Positions 1-6,688 of a DNA stretch of 40,727 nucleotides are shown one piece after another. The stretch is from the NCBI GenBank assembly GCA_902826395.1, contig CADEER010000030.1:1-40727 (forward strand), read 5' to 3'. Origin of the DNA: an uncultured bacterium (GTDB taxonomy: Bacteria > Desulfobacterota > Binatia > HRBIN30 > CADEER01). The notes beneath the pieces are model-generated. The model was not told where the DNA came from. It did not search any database and was given only the letters and a program-made list of their open reading frames with translations. Both the position numbers and the translations under genes were made by a program. Position 1 is the stretch's first letter, and the number at the start of each line of letters is the position of its first letter.

Positions 1-140
1 CCCGCCCACATCGGAACGGCACAGATTGCCGCACTCGTAGCGATCAGCAGCAGATGGAAGAAATTCCGAAAAAATGCTGCGCGCAGGGCGCCCACCGCAG
101 AGTCGAACGACGGCATAAGAACTGCAACGCTAGCCGCCAT
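1..140 (-). CDS. Partial membrane or secreted protein (N-terminus only)
   Basis: An open frame starts at ATG 140 on the minus strand and runs off the left edge, giving 46 full codons. After a short polar start comes a hydrophobic stretch, roughly residues 23-45 (FFRNFFHLLLIATSAAICAV), with a small-residue ending around PMWAG. This looks like a signal peptide or first membrane anchor. A second ATG (MPSFDS) lies eight codons in. Nothing identifies the family because the body is outside the window. It is co-directional with the NUDIX and TrpC-like genes, 119 bp downstream of the NUDIX stop, so it may belong to the same transcription unit. The call rests only on open frame and hydrophobicity. Confidence 0.45.
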   Translation of the reverse strand, partial: MAASVAVLMPSFDSAVGALRAAFFRNFFHLLLIATSAAICAVPMWA

Positions 141-259
141 GCGGCGGCACGACAAGACGCCTCTGTCTGCCGCTACCGAAAGAACCATCGATCGCGATCC
201 TTGGGAGGCCTTCGCAAGCAGCTCGGACCGCGCGAGACTTCCGTAGCGACCGCCCGTTC

Positions 260-784
260 TTACCCAGACGGCGCCAATCTCGATGCCAGTAGGTCGTCGA
301 TGATTGCGAGCGACAATCCCCAGACGATCTCTCCCTCGATACGCACCGAGGGTACGCGTACAATCCGCTCGCCGTATTCCCATTCGTAGTCGACCCGTCT
401 GCTCGGATCGCGAAAGTCGGCTAGTGGTGCATCGATGATGCGGGCCACCTCGTGAGCCTCGGGGATGAAGCTGTATGGTTCGGGGATCCGCGCCACGAAC
501 GGGGTGACGACGAACTGGGAACTCAGCGTCCGACGCTCCGGCAGCGCGCCAATAATCTCGACATGGCCAGCATCAAGGCCGACCTCTTCAGCGCTCTCAC
601 GCAGAGCGGTGTCGAGGAGACTGCGATCGCGTACATGGTCGTGACGCCCTCCGGGGAATGCCATCTGGCCCGAATGTGTCCCGCCCACGGTGCGCCGGAT
701 CATTGTCATCACCAAACCCACCTCCGGCACGACCCGTATCGGGATCAAGACCGCCGCGCGAATGCTTGTCACTGTCTCACGCAT
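260..784 (-). CDS. NUDIX hydrolase, CoA pyrophosphatase-like
   Basis: A 174-residue NUDIX protein. It carries the block GQMAFPGG followed by TALRESAEEVGL, which matches the REUxEExGU half of the NUDIX box that binds the catalytic metal. The GQ-x-x-FPGG lead-in is typical of the NudL/YeaB family that hydrolyses CoA or related nucleoside diphosphate linkages; the substrate here is inferred. The start chosen is ATG 784 (MRETVTSIRAAV), because the frame continues upstream only as an overlap with the TrpC-like gene. That gene's stop is at 779-777, so the two genes overlap by 8 bp and are probably translationally coupled. The length matches small CoA pyrophosphatases of about 170-200 residues. Confidence 0.85.
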   Translation of the reverse strand: MRETVTSIRAAVLIPIRVVPEVGLVMTMIRRTVGGTHSGQMAFPGGRHDHVRDRSLLDTALRESAEEVGLDAGHVEIIGALPERRTLSSQFVVTPFVARIPEPYSFIPEAHEVARIIDAPLADFRDPSRRVDYEWEYGERIVRVPSVRIEGEIVWGLSLAIIDDLLASRLAPSG

Positions 785-1544
785 TGAGGATCGCGTGGAC
801 GCGCTCGTCGGGGCGCTCCGCATCGAGCAGGACATCACCTGCGACCACCGCGTCGACATGGCCGCGCAACGACAGGATCTCACCGATATCACGCGGCTCG
901 GCGAGCAGCACCGCAACGACATGACGCGGGATTGCCGCCGCGAGCACGCGAACACAATCGAGGTCCACAAAGCCATCGGCGGCCGTGCAGCTGAGGCCTA
1001 CACAATGCGGTGGTCGCAACGGCGAGCGTTGGACCTCGGCCGGCGAGCCACTCTCGAGCACCGGAGTCATGTGCAGGGACACGGCGATGGCACACAGTCT
1101 ATCCACATCGTCAATCGACAGGTCGGCAACCGGAATGCGCACGGCATCAGCCCCGCGCAATCGCGAGTCGTAGATCAGTCGTTCGTCGATACACAGGTCG
1201 TCGCGCAGCAGTGGCGCGTCCAGAATCGCTCGCATCATCTCGAGATCCGCGATCGAAGCCCCGTGCCAGGCAGCCGTCGCAACTGCAAAGGCGGCAACTT
1301 CGGTATCATCGAGAGAGAGCCCCAGTGCTTTCAAATCGACGCTCGGCCAGTGCCCGCCCGTGGTTGGGTCACGGCGCTTGAGCCGCGGCACAACAGCGAG
1401 GTCCCGGCGTTGCGACGCGATAAACTGAGTGAAATCTCGCCGGCTCGGCACGATCGCGTTCGTGGCGACCTCCGCCAAGCTCGCGGCCTCCTGCTGTTTC
1501 TCTCGCAGCCACATCGATCGCGTCATGCATCGATAACATCGCAC
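777..1544 (-). CDS. TrpC-like protein, probable pseudoenzyme
   Basis: This 255-residue protein aligns along most of its length with the true TrpC at 24304-25095. RLKRRDP matches EIKKASP, PLLRDDLCIDE matches PLLRKDFIFDE, GADAV matches GADAI, and PVLESGSPAE matches VLVEVHTQAE. Most catalytic positions of indole-3-glycerol-phosphate synthase are changed: Glu53 to Arg54, Lys115 to Asp115, Asn185 to Ser185, Arg187 to Thr187 and Glu215 to Val212. Lys56 and Glu164 remain. The fold (TIM barrel) is probably kept while the reaction is probably lost; a binding or new catalytic role is inference. The start is uncertain: GTG 1544, ATG 1526 or ATG 1514, none with a clear ribosome binding site. It overlaps the NUDIX gene by 8 bp and diverges from thiI. 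Confidence 0.7.
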   Translation of the reverse strand: MRCYRCMTRSMWLREKQQEAASLAEVATNAIVPSRRDFTQFIASQRRDLAVVPRLKRRDPTTGGHWPSVDLKALGLSLDDTEVAAFAVATAAWHGASIADLEMMRAILDAPLLRDDLCIDERLIYDSRLRGADAVRIPVADLSIDDVDRLCAIAVSLHMTPVLESGSPAEVQRSPLRPPHCVGLSCTAADGFVDLDCVRVLAAAIPRHVVAVLLAEPRDIGEILSLRGHVDAVVAGDVLLDAERPDERVHAILNA

Positions 1545-1610
1545 GAAAGCGGTCGATTTGCAGCGCAGATGCTTGCCGCTCCGCTAGCACGCTTCTAAGG
1601 TACCCGCCCG

Positions 1611-2816
1611 ATGACGATGGATCGGGTCGCGGTGCGCTATCACGAGGTAGCATTGAAACGGGGCAACCGCACCGCCCTCGTCGCGCAACTCACCCGCAAC
1701 ATCATGACTGCTCTCGAGGGAACCGGCGTCGTCGGTACCAACAGAGCGCCGGGACGAATCATCCTCCACCTGTCCACTCACAACGACTGGTGTAATGTGC
1801 GCGATCGCCTCACCCGCGTTTTCGGTATCGCGAACTTCCTCCTCTGCGAACGCGTCGATGGCGACCTGGACAACATGATCGCCCACATCGCCAACGCCGC
1901 CGCGGCACGTCCACCTTTCGCCTCCTTTGCTGTGCGCACGAAACGGAGCGACAAGACCTACCCGCTTCCGTCTCCGGAGGTGTCGGCAAGGGTCGGCAAG
2001 GCCGTGCAGCGAGCAACCGGCAGTTCCGTGGACCTCGACCACCCCGAGGTTGAGATCCACCTCGAGATCCTGCCGCGCGAGATCCTTTTCTCGATGGAGA
2101 AGGTAGCGGGGCCCGGTGGCCTGCCGATCGGATCCGGAGGCACCGTGCTGACGCTGCTGTCGGGTGGCATCGATTCGGTCGTCGCCGCGCATCGCCTCCT
2201 CGGTCGTGGCTGTCGCGTCGAGCTCGTCCACTTTCATTCGGCGCCCTACCAGTCTCGTGCTGGACTCAACAAAGCCCTCGAATTGACGCGTATTCTCAAC
2301 CGTTGGCAACCCGGATCTCGCCTCCACGCCGTGCCTTTCGGGGATACCCAGAAGCAGATTGTCGCGGGCGCGCCGCGGCGCGCCCGCCTCGTCCTCTACC
2401 GCCGGGCCATGATGCGGATCGCCGCGAGGTTGGCTGCGGCTCTTGAAGCCGCAGCGCTGGCCACAGGAGACAGCCTCGGGCAGGTAGCTTCGCAAACTCT
2501 GCCCAATCTAGTCGCGATCGACGATGCCGGTGGGCTACCAATTTTGCGGCCGCTCATCGGCATGGACAAGGAAGAAATCATCTCCCATGCGCGAAGGATC
2601 GGCACCTATGACGTATCGACGCTCAGCGACGAGGACTGTTGCCAACTGTGGGTGCCGAAGCACCCGTCCACCCGGATGACCGTCGGCGCGGCGCGCGCCG
2701 CCGAAGCGAGCCTGGACATCGACAGCATGGCCGGATCGGCTCTCGCCAAAGCTGAGGTCTTCGATGCGCGGTCACCACGCGACTCCTTCAGTCGGCAGAA
2801 TCGCGCACCGGATTGA
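1611..2816 (+). CDS. thiI: tRNA 4-thiouridine synthase / thiamine sulfurtransferase ThiI
   Basis: A 401-residue ThiI. It adenylates U8 of tRNA and transfers sulfur to make 4-thiouridine; in many bacteria it also supplies sulfur for the thiazole of thiamine. The N-terminus (RVAVRYHEVALKRGNR) is the ferredoxin-like start typical of ThiI, followed by a THUMP region around residues 60-165. The PP-loop SGGIDS at residues 184-189 binds ATP. The block DEDCCQLWVPKHPSTR near residue 340 carries the family's conserved cysteine. No C-terminal rhodanese domain follows, so this is the short form. The start ATG 1611 has AAGG about 10 bases upstream. Its 3' end overlaps the convergent dehydrogenase gene by 29 bp. 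Confidence 0.93.
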   Translation: MTMDRVAVRYHEVALKRGNRTALVAQLTRNIMTALEGTGVVGTNRAPGRIILHLSTHNDWCNVRDRLTRVFGIANFLLCERVDGDLDNMIAHIANAAAARPPFASFAVRTKRSDKTYPLPSPEVSARVGKAVQRATGSSVDLDHPEVEIHLEILPREILFSMEKVAGPGGLPIGSGGTVLTLLSGGIDSVVAAHRLLGRGCRVELVHFHSAPYQSRAGLNKALELTRILNRWQPGSRLHAVPFGDTQKQIVAGAPRRARLVLYRRAMMRIAARLAAALEAAALATGDSLGQVASQTLPNLVAIDDAGGLPILRPLIGMDKEEIISHARRIGTYDVSTLSDEDCCQLWVPKHPSTRMTVGAARAAEASLDIDSMAGSALAKAEVFDARSPRDSFSRQNRAPD

Positions 2817-3720
2817 TGAGATCCATGCCGAGGGCGGTCGGGAAAACAGCGGCTATCTCCTGAGCGGTCCAGCGCGTCGCCTTGGTCATTGTGCGAACCG
2901 GCGCGGGATCATTGAGCAGGGCCACCAGCCCTCCCGTAACGAGAAACGTCTGGCCATTGATGCCGGCCGCCGCGTCGGTCGCCAAATAAGTCGCGAACGG
3001 CGCCACATCTTCGGCAGCGAAGCGGGTTACTGCCGCGATGCTGTCGCCCATCAGCCCTGAACTCGCCACGCCGGCGGCATGTCTCTTGGCGGTCGCCCTA
3101 TCCGGAATCGTAGCGACGAGCCGCGTCGCCGCTGCCGGTGCGATCGCGTTGACGGTGATCGAGTATTTTCCGAGCTCTCGGGCGACGACACGAGTCAGCC
3201 CGACGATGCCGTCCTTAGCTGCCGCGTAGTTGGCCTGCCCCGAGTTGCCAAACAACCCTGACGTTGAAGTGACGTTAATGATCCTACCCGACTCCTGACG
3301 GCGCATTTCGACAGCCGCATGCCGGGCACAATTGAACGATCCCTTCAAATTAACCGCGACAACAGCATCGAACTCCTCTTCGCTCATGTTGAAGATCATT
3401 CGATCGCGCAGAATTCCTGCGTTGTTCACCAAGATGTCGATGCGGCCGAGCTCGGCGCAGGCCGTTCGAATCAGCTTCTCCGCAGCCTCGAAGTCCGACA
3501 CATCGCTGTAGTCTGCGATAGCGCGGCCGCCGACCGCAGTAATCGCGGCTGCAACTGTATCGGCGGCCGAATGATCCCGGGCTGTGCCGTCGGGATCTGC
3601 CCCGAGGTCATTGACGACAATCGCCGCACCTTCCGCCGCCATCGACTCGGCGATAGCGCGGCCGATACCACGGCCGCCACCCGTCACCACTGCGACTCTG
3701 CCCTGTAGTCGACGTCCCAT
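2788..3720 (-). CDS. SDR oxidoreductase, hydroxyacyl-CoA dehydrogenase-like
   Basis: Short-chain dehydrogenase/reductase of about 310 residues. Visible motifs are the NAD(P)-binding TGGGRGIG, the structural NNAGIL, and the catalytic set Ser (NVTSTSG), Tyr and Lys (ANYAAAK). The ILRDRMIFNM block and the C-terminal extension (RWTAQEI) resemble the (3R)-hydroxyacyl-CoA dehydrogenase part of peroxisomal multifunctional enzyme type 2, so an acyl-CoA or steroid-like substrate is plausible but not shown. The start chosen is ATG 3720, with GAGGGG just upstream and MGRRLQGRVAVVTGG as expected for the family. An alternative ATG at 3750 overlaps the upstream gene's stop as TGATG. It is a paralogue of the next gene and forms an operon with it. 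Confidence 0.88.
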   Translation of the reverse strand: MGRRLQGRVAVVTGGGRGIGRAIAESMAAEGAAIVVNDLGADPDGTARDHSAADTVAAAITAVGGRAIADYSDVSDFEAAEKLIRTACAELGRIDILVNNAGILRDRMIFNMSEEEFDAVVAVNLKGSFNCARHAAVEMRRQESGRIINVTSTSGLFGNSGQANYAAAKDGIVGLTRVVARELGKYSITVNAIAPAAATRLVATIPDRATAKRHAAGVASSGLMGDSIAAVTRFAAEDVAPFATYLATDAAAGINGQTFLVTGGLVALLNDPAPVRTMTKATRWTAQEIAAVFPTALGMDLINPVRDSAD

Positions 3721-3749
3721 CGTGCCCCTCGCGCCGCTCACGGTTGGCA

Positions 3750-4670
3750 TCAGGACCGCGGCGGGGCGGGGTTGGCGAGCCCCTCGGCGAGAGTCTTAGG
3801 CACGATCTCGTCGAGCTCATCAATCGTCCAACGCCCCGTCTTGAAGATTGTCTTCTGCGGCCGAGGCTGCGACAGCAGCGAATAGGTGGTCCCAGCACAT
3901 AGGAAAAACTGTCCATTCACCCCGGCCGCCGCGTCACTCACCAGGAAGGCCACCATCGGCGCAACATCCTCCGGTGTGAGGTTCTCGAGTTGGCGCAGAG
4001 CCGACTCCTCGCGAACGATGCCCTGCTTCTTGCGAATCTCTCGTGCCTTCAGCACAGCAGGTGTCATCGTCATTCGCGTTGCAGCGACCGGGCAGATCGA
4101 GTTGACCGTGACGCCGTACTGCCCGAGATCGCGAGCAACGGCCTTTGTGAGGCCCCCAATCGCTGACTTTGCCGAACCGTAGTTGGATTGGCCGGGATTG
4201 CCGAATAGTCCCGCGCCGGAGGCGAAGGTCACGATGCGCCCCGATCGCTGTGCGCGCAGATACGGCGCAGCGTGCCGAACACAATTGAAGGTGCCCTTGA
4301 GATGCACGTCCAGGACGGCGCCAAATTCTTCGGCGGTCATGTTGAAGATCATCCGATCGCGCAGAATTCCGGCACAGGTGACGACGATGTCGAGCCTGCC
4401 GAACCGGTCGATCGCCTGACGTATGATCCCCTGAGCGCTCGTGAAGTCAGCAACCGATCCGCCACTGGCAATCGCGCGACCACCGCTCGCTTGGATCTCG
4501 ACGACCACCTGGTTGGCGAATTCGCTCTCGGGATCCCGACCATCGAGACTGACCCCGTAGTCGTTGACCACGACTGCGGCACCCTGAGCAGCCAGCTCCA
4601 AGGCGACTCCCCTACCGATTCCGCGTCCCGCTCCGGTAACCACCGCAACGCGCCCCTCCAGCATGCCCAC
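3750..4670 (-). CDS. SDR oxidoreductase, hydroxyacyl-CoA dehydrogenase-like
   Basis: Second short-chain dehydrogenase, about 306 residues, clearly paralogous to its downstream neighbour: both share ILRDRMIFNM, the LFGN-GQ-NY-K active-site region and a C-terminal RWT-E segment. Motifs are TGAGRGIG (cofactor), TCAGIL in place of the usual NNAG, and SNYGSAK with catalytic Tyr and Lys. The start GTG 4670 is preceded at 5 bases by GGAGGG; ATG 4664 (MLEGRVAVVTG) is nearly as good, and a TTG at 4709 would overlap the upstream stop. The loss of the first Asn of NNAG is a small deviation that still occurs in active members. The substrate is unknown; beta-oxidation-type chemistry is inferred from similarity. 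Confidence 0.87.
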   Translation of the reverse strand: MGMLEGRVAVVTGAGRGIGRGVALELAAQGAAVVVNDYGVSLDGRDPESEFANQVVVEIQASGGRAIASGGSVADFTSAQGIIRQAIDRFGRLDIVVTCAGILRDRMIFNMTAEEFGAVLDVHLKGTFNCVRHAAPYLRAQRSGRIVTFASGAGLFGNPGQSNYGSAKSAIGGLTKAVARDLGQYGVTVNSICPVAATRMTMTPAVLKAREIRKKQGIVREESALRQLENLTPEDVAPMVAFLVSDAAAGVNGQFFLCAGTTYSLLSQPRPQKTIFKTGRWTIDELDEIVPKTLAEGLANPAPPRS

Positions 4671-4705
4671 GTCTGCCCTCCGTCCAGTACCGCGCGGTTT
4701 GATCT

Positions 4706-5074
4706 TCAATCTTCGCCGCGGCGAAATCGGGCTCCCGACTGCTCGAACATGAAATCCATGTCCTTCTTCGCCTCCGCCAGATCGCCACGCAAGAGAGAGT
4801 CCCGAAAGCGTTCAGCGAGGGCATACATCCGTCGCCCCTCGCCAGCACCAAATCGCTCCCCAAGAGCCGCTAGGTCGCGCATCGCGTCGCTCACGGCGTC
4901 GAGCATGGCAACCGGATCGCCGCGATCGCGTGCCGCCGATGCTTGGATCAGCCGCACTCGAACCGATTCGAGCACGACCTTGCCGCTGTCACCGAGCAGC
5001 TTCTCGAGCTCCGACAGACCGGCCAACATCTGTTCGAATGCAACCGGGACTTGCGGTTGGTGATCACCCGACAT
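4706..5074 (-). CDS. Hypothetical small helical protein
   Basis: A 122-residue protein I do not recognise. It is predicted almost fully alpha-helical from its pattern of charged and aliphatic residues (for example EQMLAGLSELEKLLGD and YALAERFRDSLLRGDLAEAKK), with no signal peptide, membrane segment or cysteine. The start ATG 5074 (MSGDHQPQVP) is where coding character begins; the same frame continues upstream only antisense to the YciI-like gene. It is the first gene of an apparent operon with the two dehydrogenases, whose first member begins 35 bases after its stop. Its link to acyl-CoA chemistry is only by position. Confidence 0.7.
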   Translation of the reverse strand: MSGDHQPQVPVAFEQMLAGLSELEKLLGDSGKVVLESVRVRLIQASAARDRGDPVAMLDAVSDAMRDLAALGERFGAGEGRRMYALAERFRDSLLRGDLAEAKKDMDFMFEQSGARFRRGED

Positions 5075-5156
5075 GTCCGCTACCGTAACGCGATCACCGA
5101 CACGCGTCCACGGTGGCCAGCGCGGCGCTCGCGGCGCACTATCCGGAGGGTAAACC

Positions 5157-5435
5157 ATGTTGTTCGTCATCATCGGACACGACACCATTGGCTCCGCCGA
5201 ACGCCGGCCCGTGCATCGCCCAGCGCATCTCGACCACCTCGAACAGATCAATCGAGCGGGAAAGCTGATCTTGGCGGGACCTCTGACCGACGGCGCCGGC
5301 TCGCTGATCATTGTAGAAGCAGACTCCCAAGCTGAGGTCTGGGACGCGGTCGCCCGCGATCCGTATGTCCAGAACGGCATCTTCGAGAGCGTCGAGGTCC
5401 ATCCGTTTCTGCAAGTTTTCCCAAAGGCGCCGTGA
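5157..5435 (+). CDS. YciI-like protein
   Basis: A 92-residue YciI-family protein (dimeric ferredoxin-like alpha/beta barrel). The family hallmarks are visible: an N-terminal strand MLFVIIGHD, a conserved His-containing HRPAHLDHLEQINRAGKL segment, the LAGPLTDGAGS turn, and the late region DPYVQNGIFESVEVHPF. Members are small cytoplasmic proteins, some with dehydrochlorinase-type or unknown activity; the function here is unknown. The start is well supported by GGAGGG six bases upstream of ATG 5157. Its stop overlaps the GTG start of the following alkyltransferase-like gene (GTGA, 4 bp), so the two are probably co-translated. It diverges from the hypothetical gene at 5074. Confidence 0.88.
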   Translation: MLFVIIGHDTIGSAERRPVHRPAHLDHLEQINRAGKLILAGPLTDGAGSLIIVEADSQAEVWDAVARDPYVQNGIFESVEVHPFLQVFPKAP

Positions 5436-5827
5436 AACAATCGCCTCCCCACTCCTTTGCCCGACGGGTGTATGCCACCGTCCGCCGCATTCCGCGGGGT
5501 CGCATCGCCACATACGGTCAGGTGGCAGCGCTGAGCGGTTATCCAGCTGCCGCTCGCGCCGTCGGCACAGCATTAGCGCGGCTGCCGCCGCACCTCCAAT
5601 CGCTAGTGCCGTGGCAACGTGTGGTCTCCAGCGCCGGCATCAGTCGCCAGCGGAGCCCCGAAGGCGCTTTGGCGCAGAGGGATCTTCTTCGATCGGAAGG
5701 AATCGCGGTTCAGGCCTCGGGCAGGATCGACATGCGACGTTATGAATGGTCCGGCTCGATGACGCAGCGACGACGCATTGCGCGGCGGAAGACGCGGCGC
5801 AGATCATCCGAACCATTAGAGAAGTAG
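5432..5827 (+). CDS. Alkyltransferase-like (ATL) DNA-binding protein
   Basis: A 131-residue member of the O6-alkylguanine-DNA alkyltransferase C-terminal family. The recognition-helix region RIPRGRIATYGQVAALSG and the ARAVG arginine-finger segment are present. The active-site PCHRV of true methyltransferases reads PWQRV (residues 60-64), so the acceptor Cys is Trp. That is the signature of ATL proteins, which bind O6-alkylguanine lesions, flip the base and hand them to nucleotide excision repair without repairing them directly. About 20 basic residues at the C-terminus (QRRRIARRKTRRR) extend beyond the family core and could add DNA affinity. The GTG start overlaps the YciI-like stop by 4 bp. 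Confidence 0.88.
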   Translation: MKQSPPHSFARRVYATVRRIPRGRIATYGQVAALSGYPAAARAVGTALARLPPHLQSLVPWQRVVSSAGISRQRSPEGALAQRDLLRSEGIAVQASGRIDMRRYEWSGSMTQRRRIARRKTRRRSSEPLEK

Positions 5828-5926
5828 CGTACGGTACGGCATTGTTCTTGCTGCTTCGCAGTACCTTTCCTCGATGAGCGGCAGACGAGGCTGAACCACG
5901 GTCCGCATGCCGCACGGAGTCAACGC

Positions 5927-6688
5927 ATGATCGAGCTGATTGAACTCACCAAGCGCTACGCCAACACGCTGGCCGTCGATGAGTTGAGCCTCAGCGTCCC
6001 GTCGGGAGAGATCTTCGGGTTCCTGGGTCCCAACGGAGCCGGCAAGACGACAACTATACGCATGATGATGGGATTGCTCCAACCGACCTCTGGTCGAGTC
6101 CTGCTCGGCGGCGCCGACCTTGCGACCGACCCCCTAACCGCCAAGGCCATGTGCGGCTTCGTGCCCGACCGACCGCACGTTTACGACAAGCTCACCGGCG
6201 CGGAGTACCTCGATTTTGCCGCCCAGCTATATTCGCTTCCCGACGGGGTTCGACACTCACGACGCGACCGATTCCTGCAGCTGTTCGACCTCGCTGCATG
6301 GGGTGACGAACTGGTCGAGGGATATTCGCATGGCATGAAGCAGAGACTCGTCATGGCGAGCGCACTCATGCACGAGCCGCAGTTACTGATCGTCGACGAG
6401 CCCACAGTCGGGATGGACCCTCGGGGTGCGCGCCTGTTGAAGAGAATTTTCCGCGAAACCGCAGGACGCGGCGCCACGGTCTTCATGTCCACCCACAGCC
6501 TCGAAGTTGCCGAGGAGCTCTGCGACCGGGTCGGCATCATACTACACGGGAAGCTGATCGCTCTAGGCACGGTCGAGGAGCTACGTGCGCAGGCCAATCA
6601 CACGACCGATTCGAGCTTGGAGGCAGTCTTTCTCCGCCTGACCGGGGGCGAAGAGGACGAACCTGCCCACGAAGCGCTGTTCGCATGA
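5927..6688 (+). CDS. ABC transporter ATP-binding protein
   Basis: A 253-residue ABC ATPase of the ABC-2 (CcmA/NatA-like) type. Walker A is GPNGAGKT at residues 34-41, the signature is YSHGMKQRL, Walker B with catalytic Glu is LLIVDEP, and the D-loop is VGMDP; the switch His is in STHSLEVAEEL. The short C-terminal tail after the nucleotide-binding domain fits export-type ABC-2 ATPases. It overlaps the following large permease gene by 4 bp (ATGA), so the two form one transporter. The substrate is not indicated. The start ATG 5927 is preceded by CGGAG about 7 bases upstream. A 99-bp gap separates it from the ATL gene. Confidence 0.92.
   Translation: MIELIELTKRYANTLAVDELSLSVPSGEIFGFLGPNGAGKTTTIRMMMGLLQPTSGRVLLGGADLATDPLTAKAMCGFVPDRPHVYDKLTGAEYLDFAAQLYSLPDGVRHSRRDRFLQLFDLAAWGDELVEGYSHGMKQRLVMASALMHEPQLLIVDEPTVGMDPRGARLLKRIFRETAGRGATVFMSTHSLEVAEELCDRVGIILHGKLIALGTVEELRAQANHTTDSSLEAVFLRLTGGEEDEPAHEALFA

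Noticed and set aside
1369..1653. A minus-strand frame (MHDAIDVAARE...) that could be an alternative TrpC-like N-terminus
   Set aside because: The frame that carries the TrpC-like blocks is open from 1544 on its own, so a frameshift need not be invoked; this frame overlaps the thiI start.
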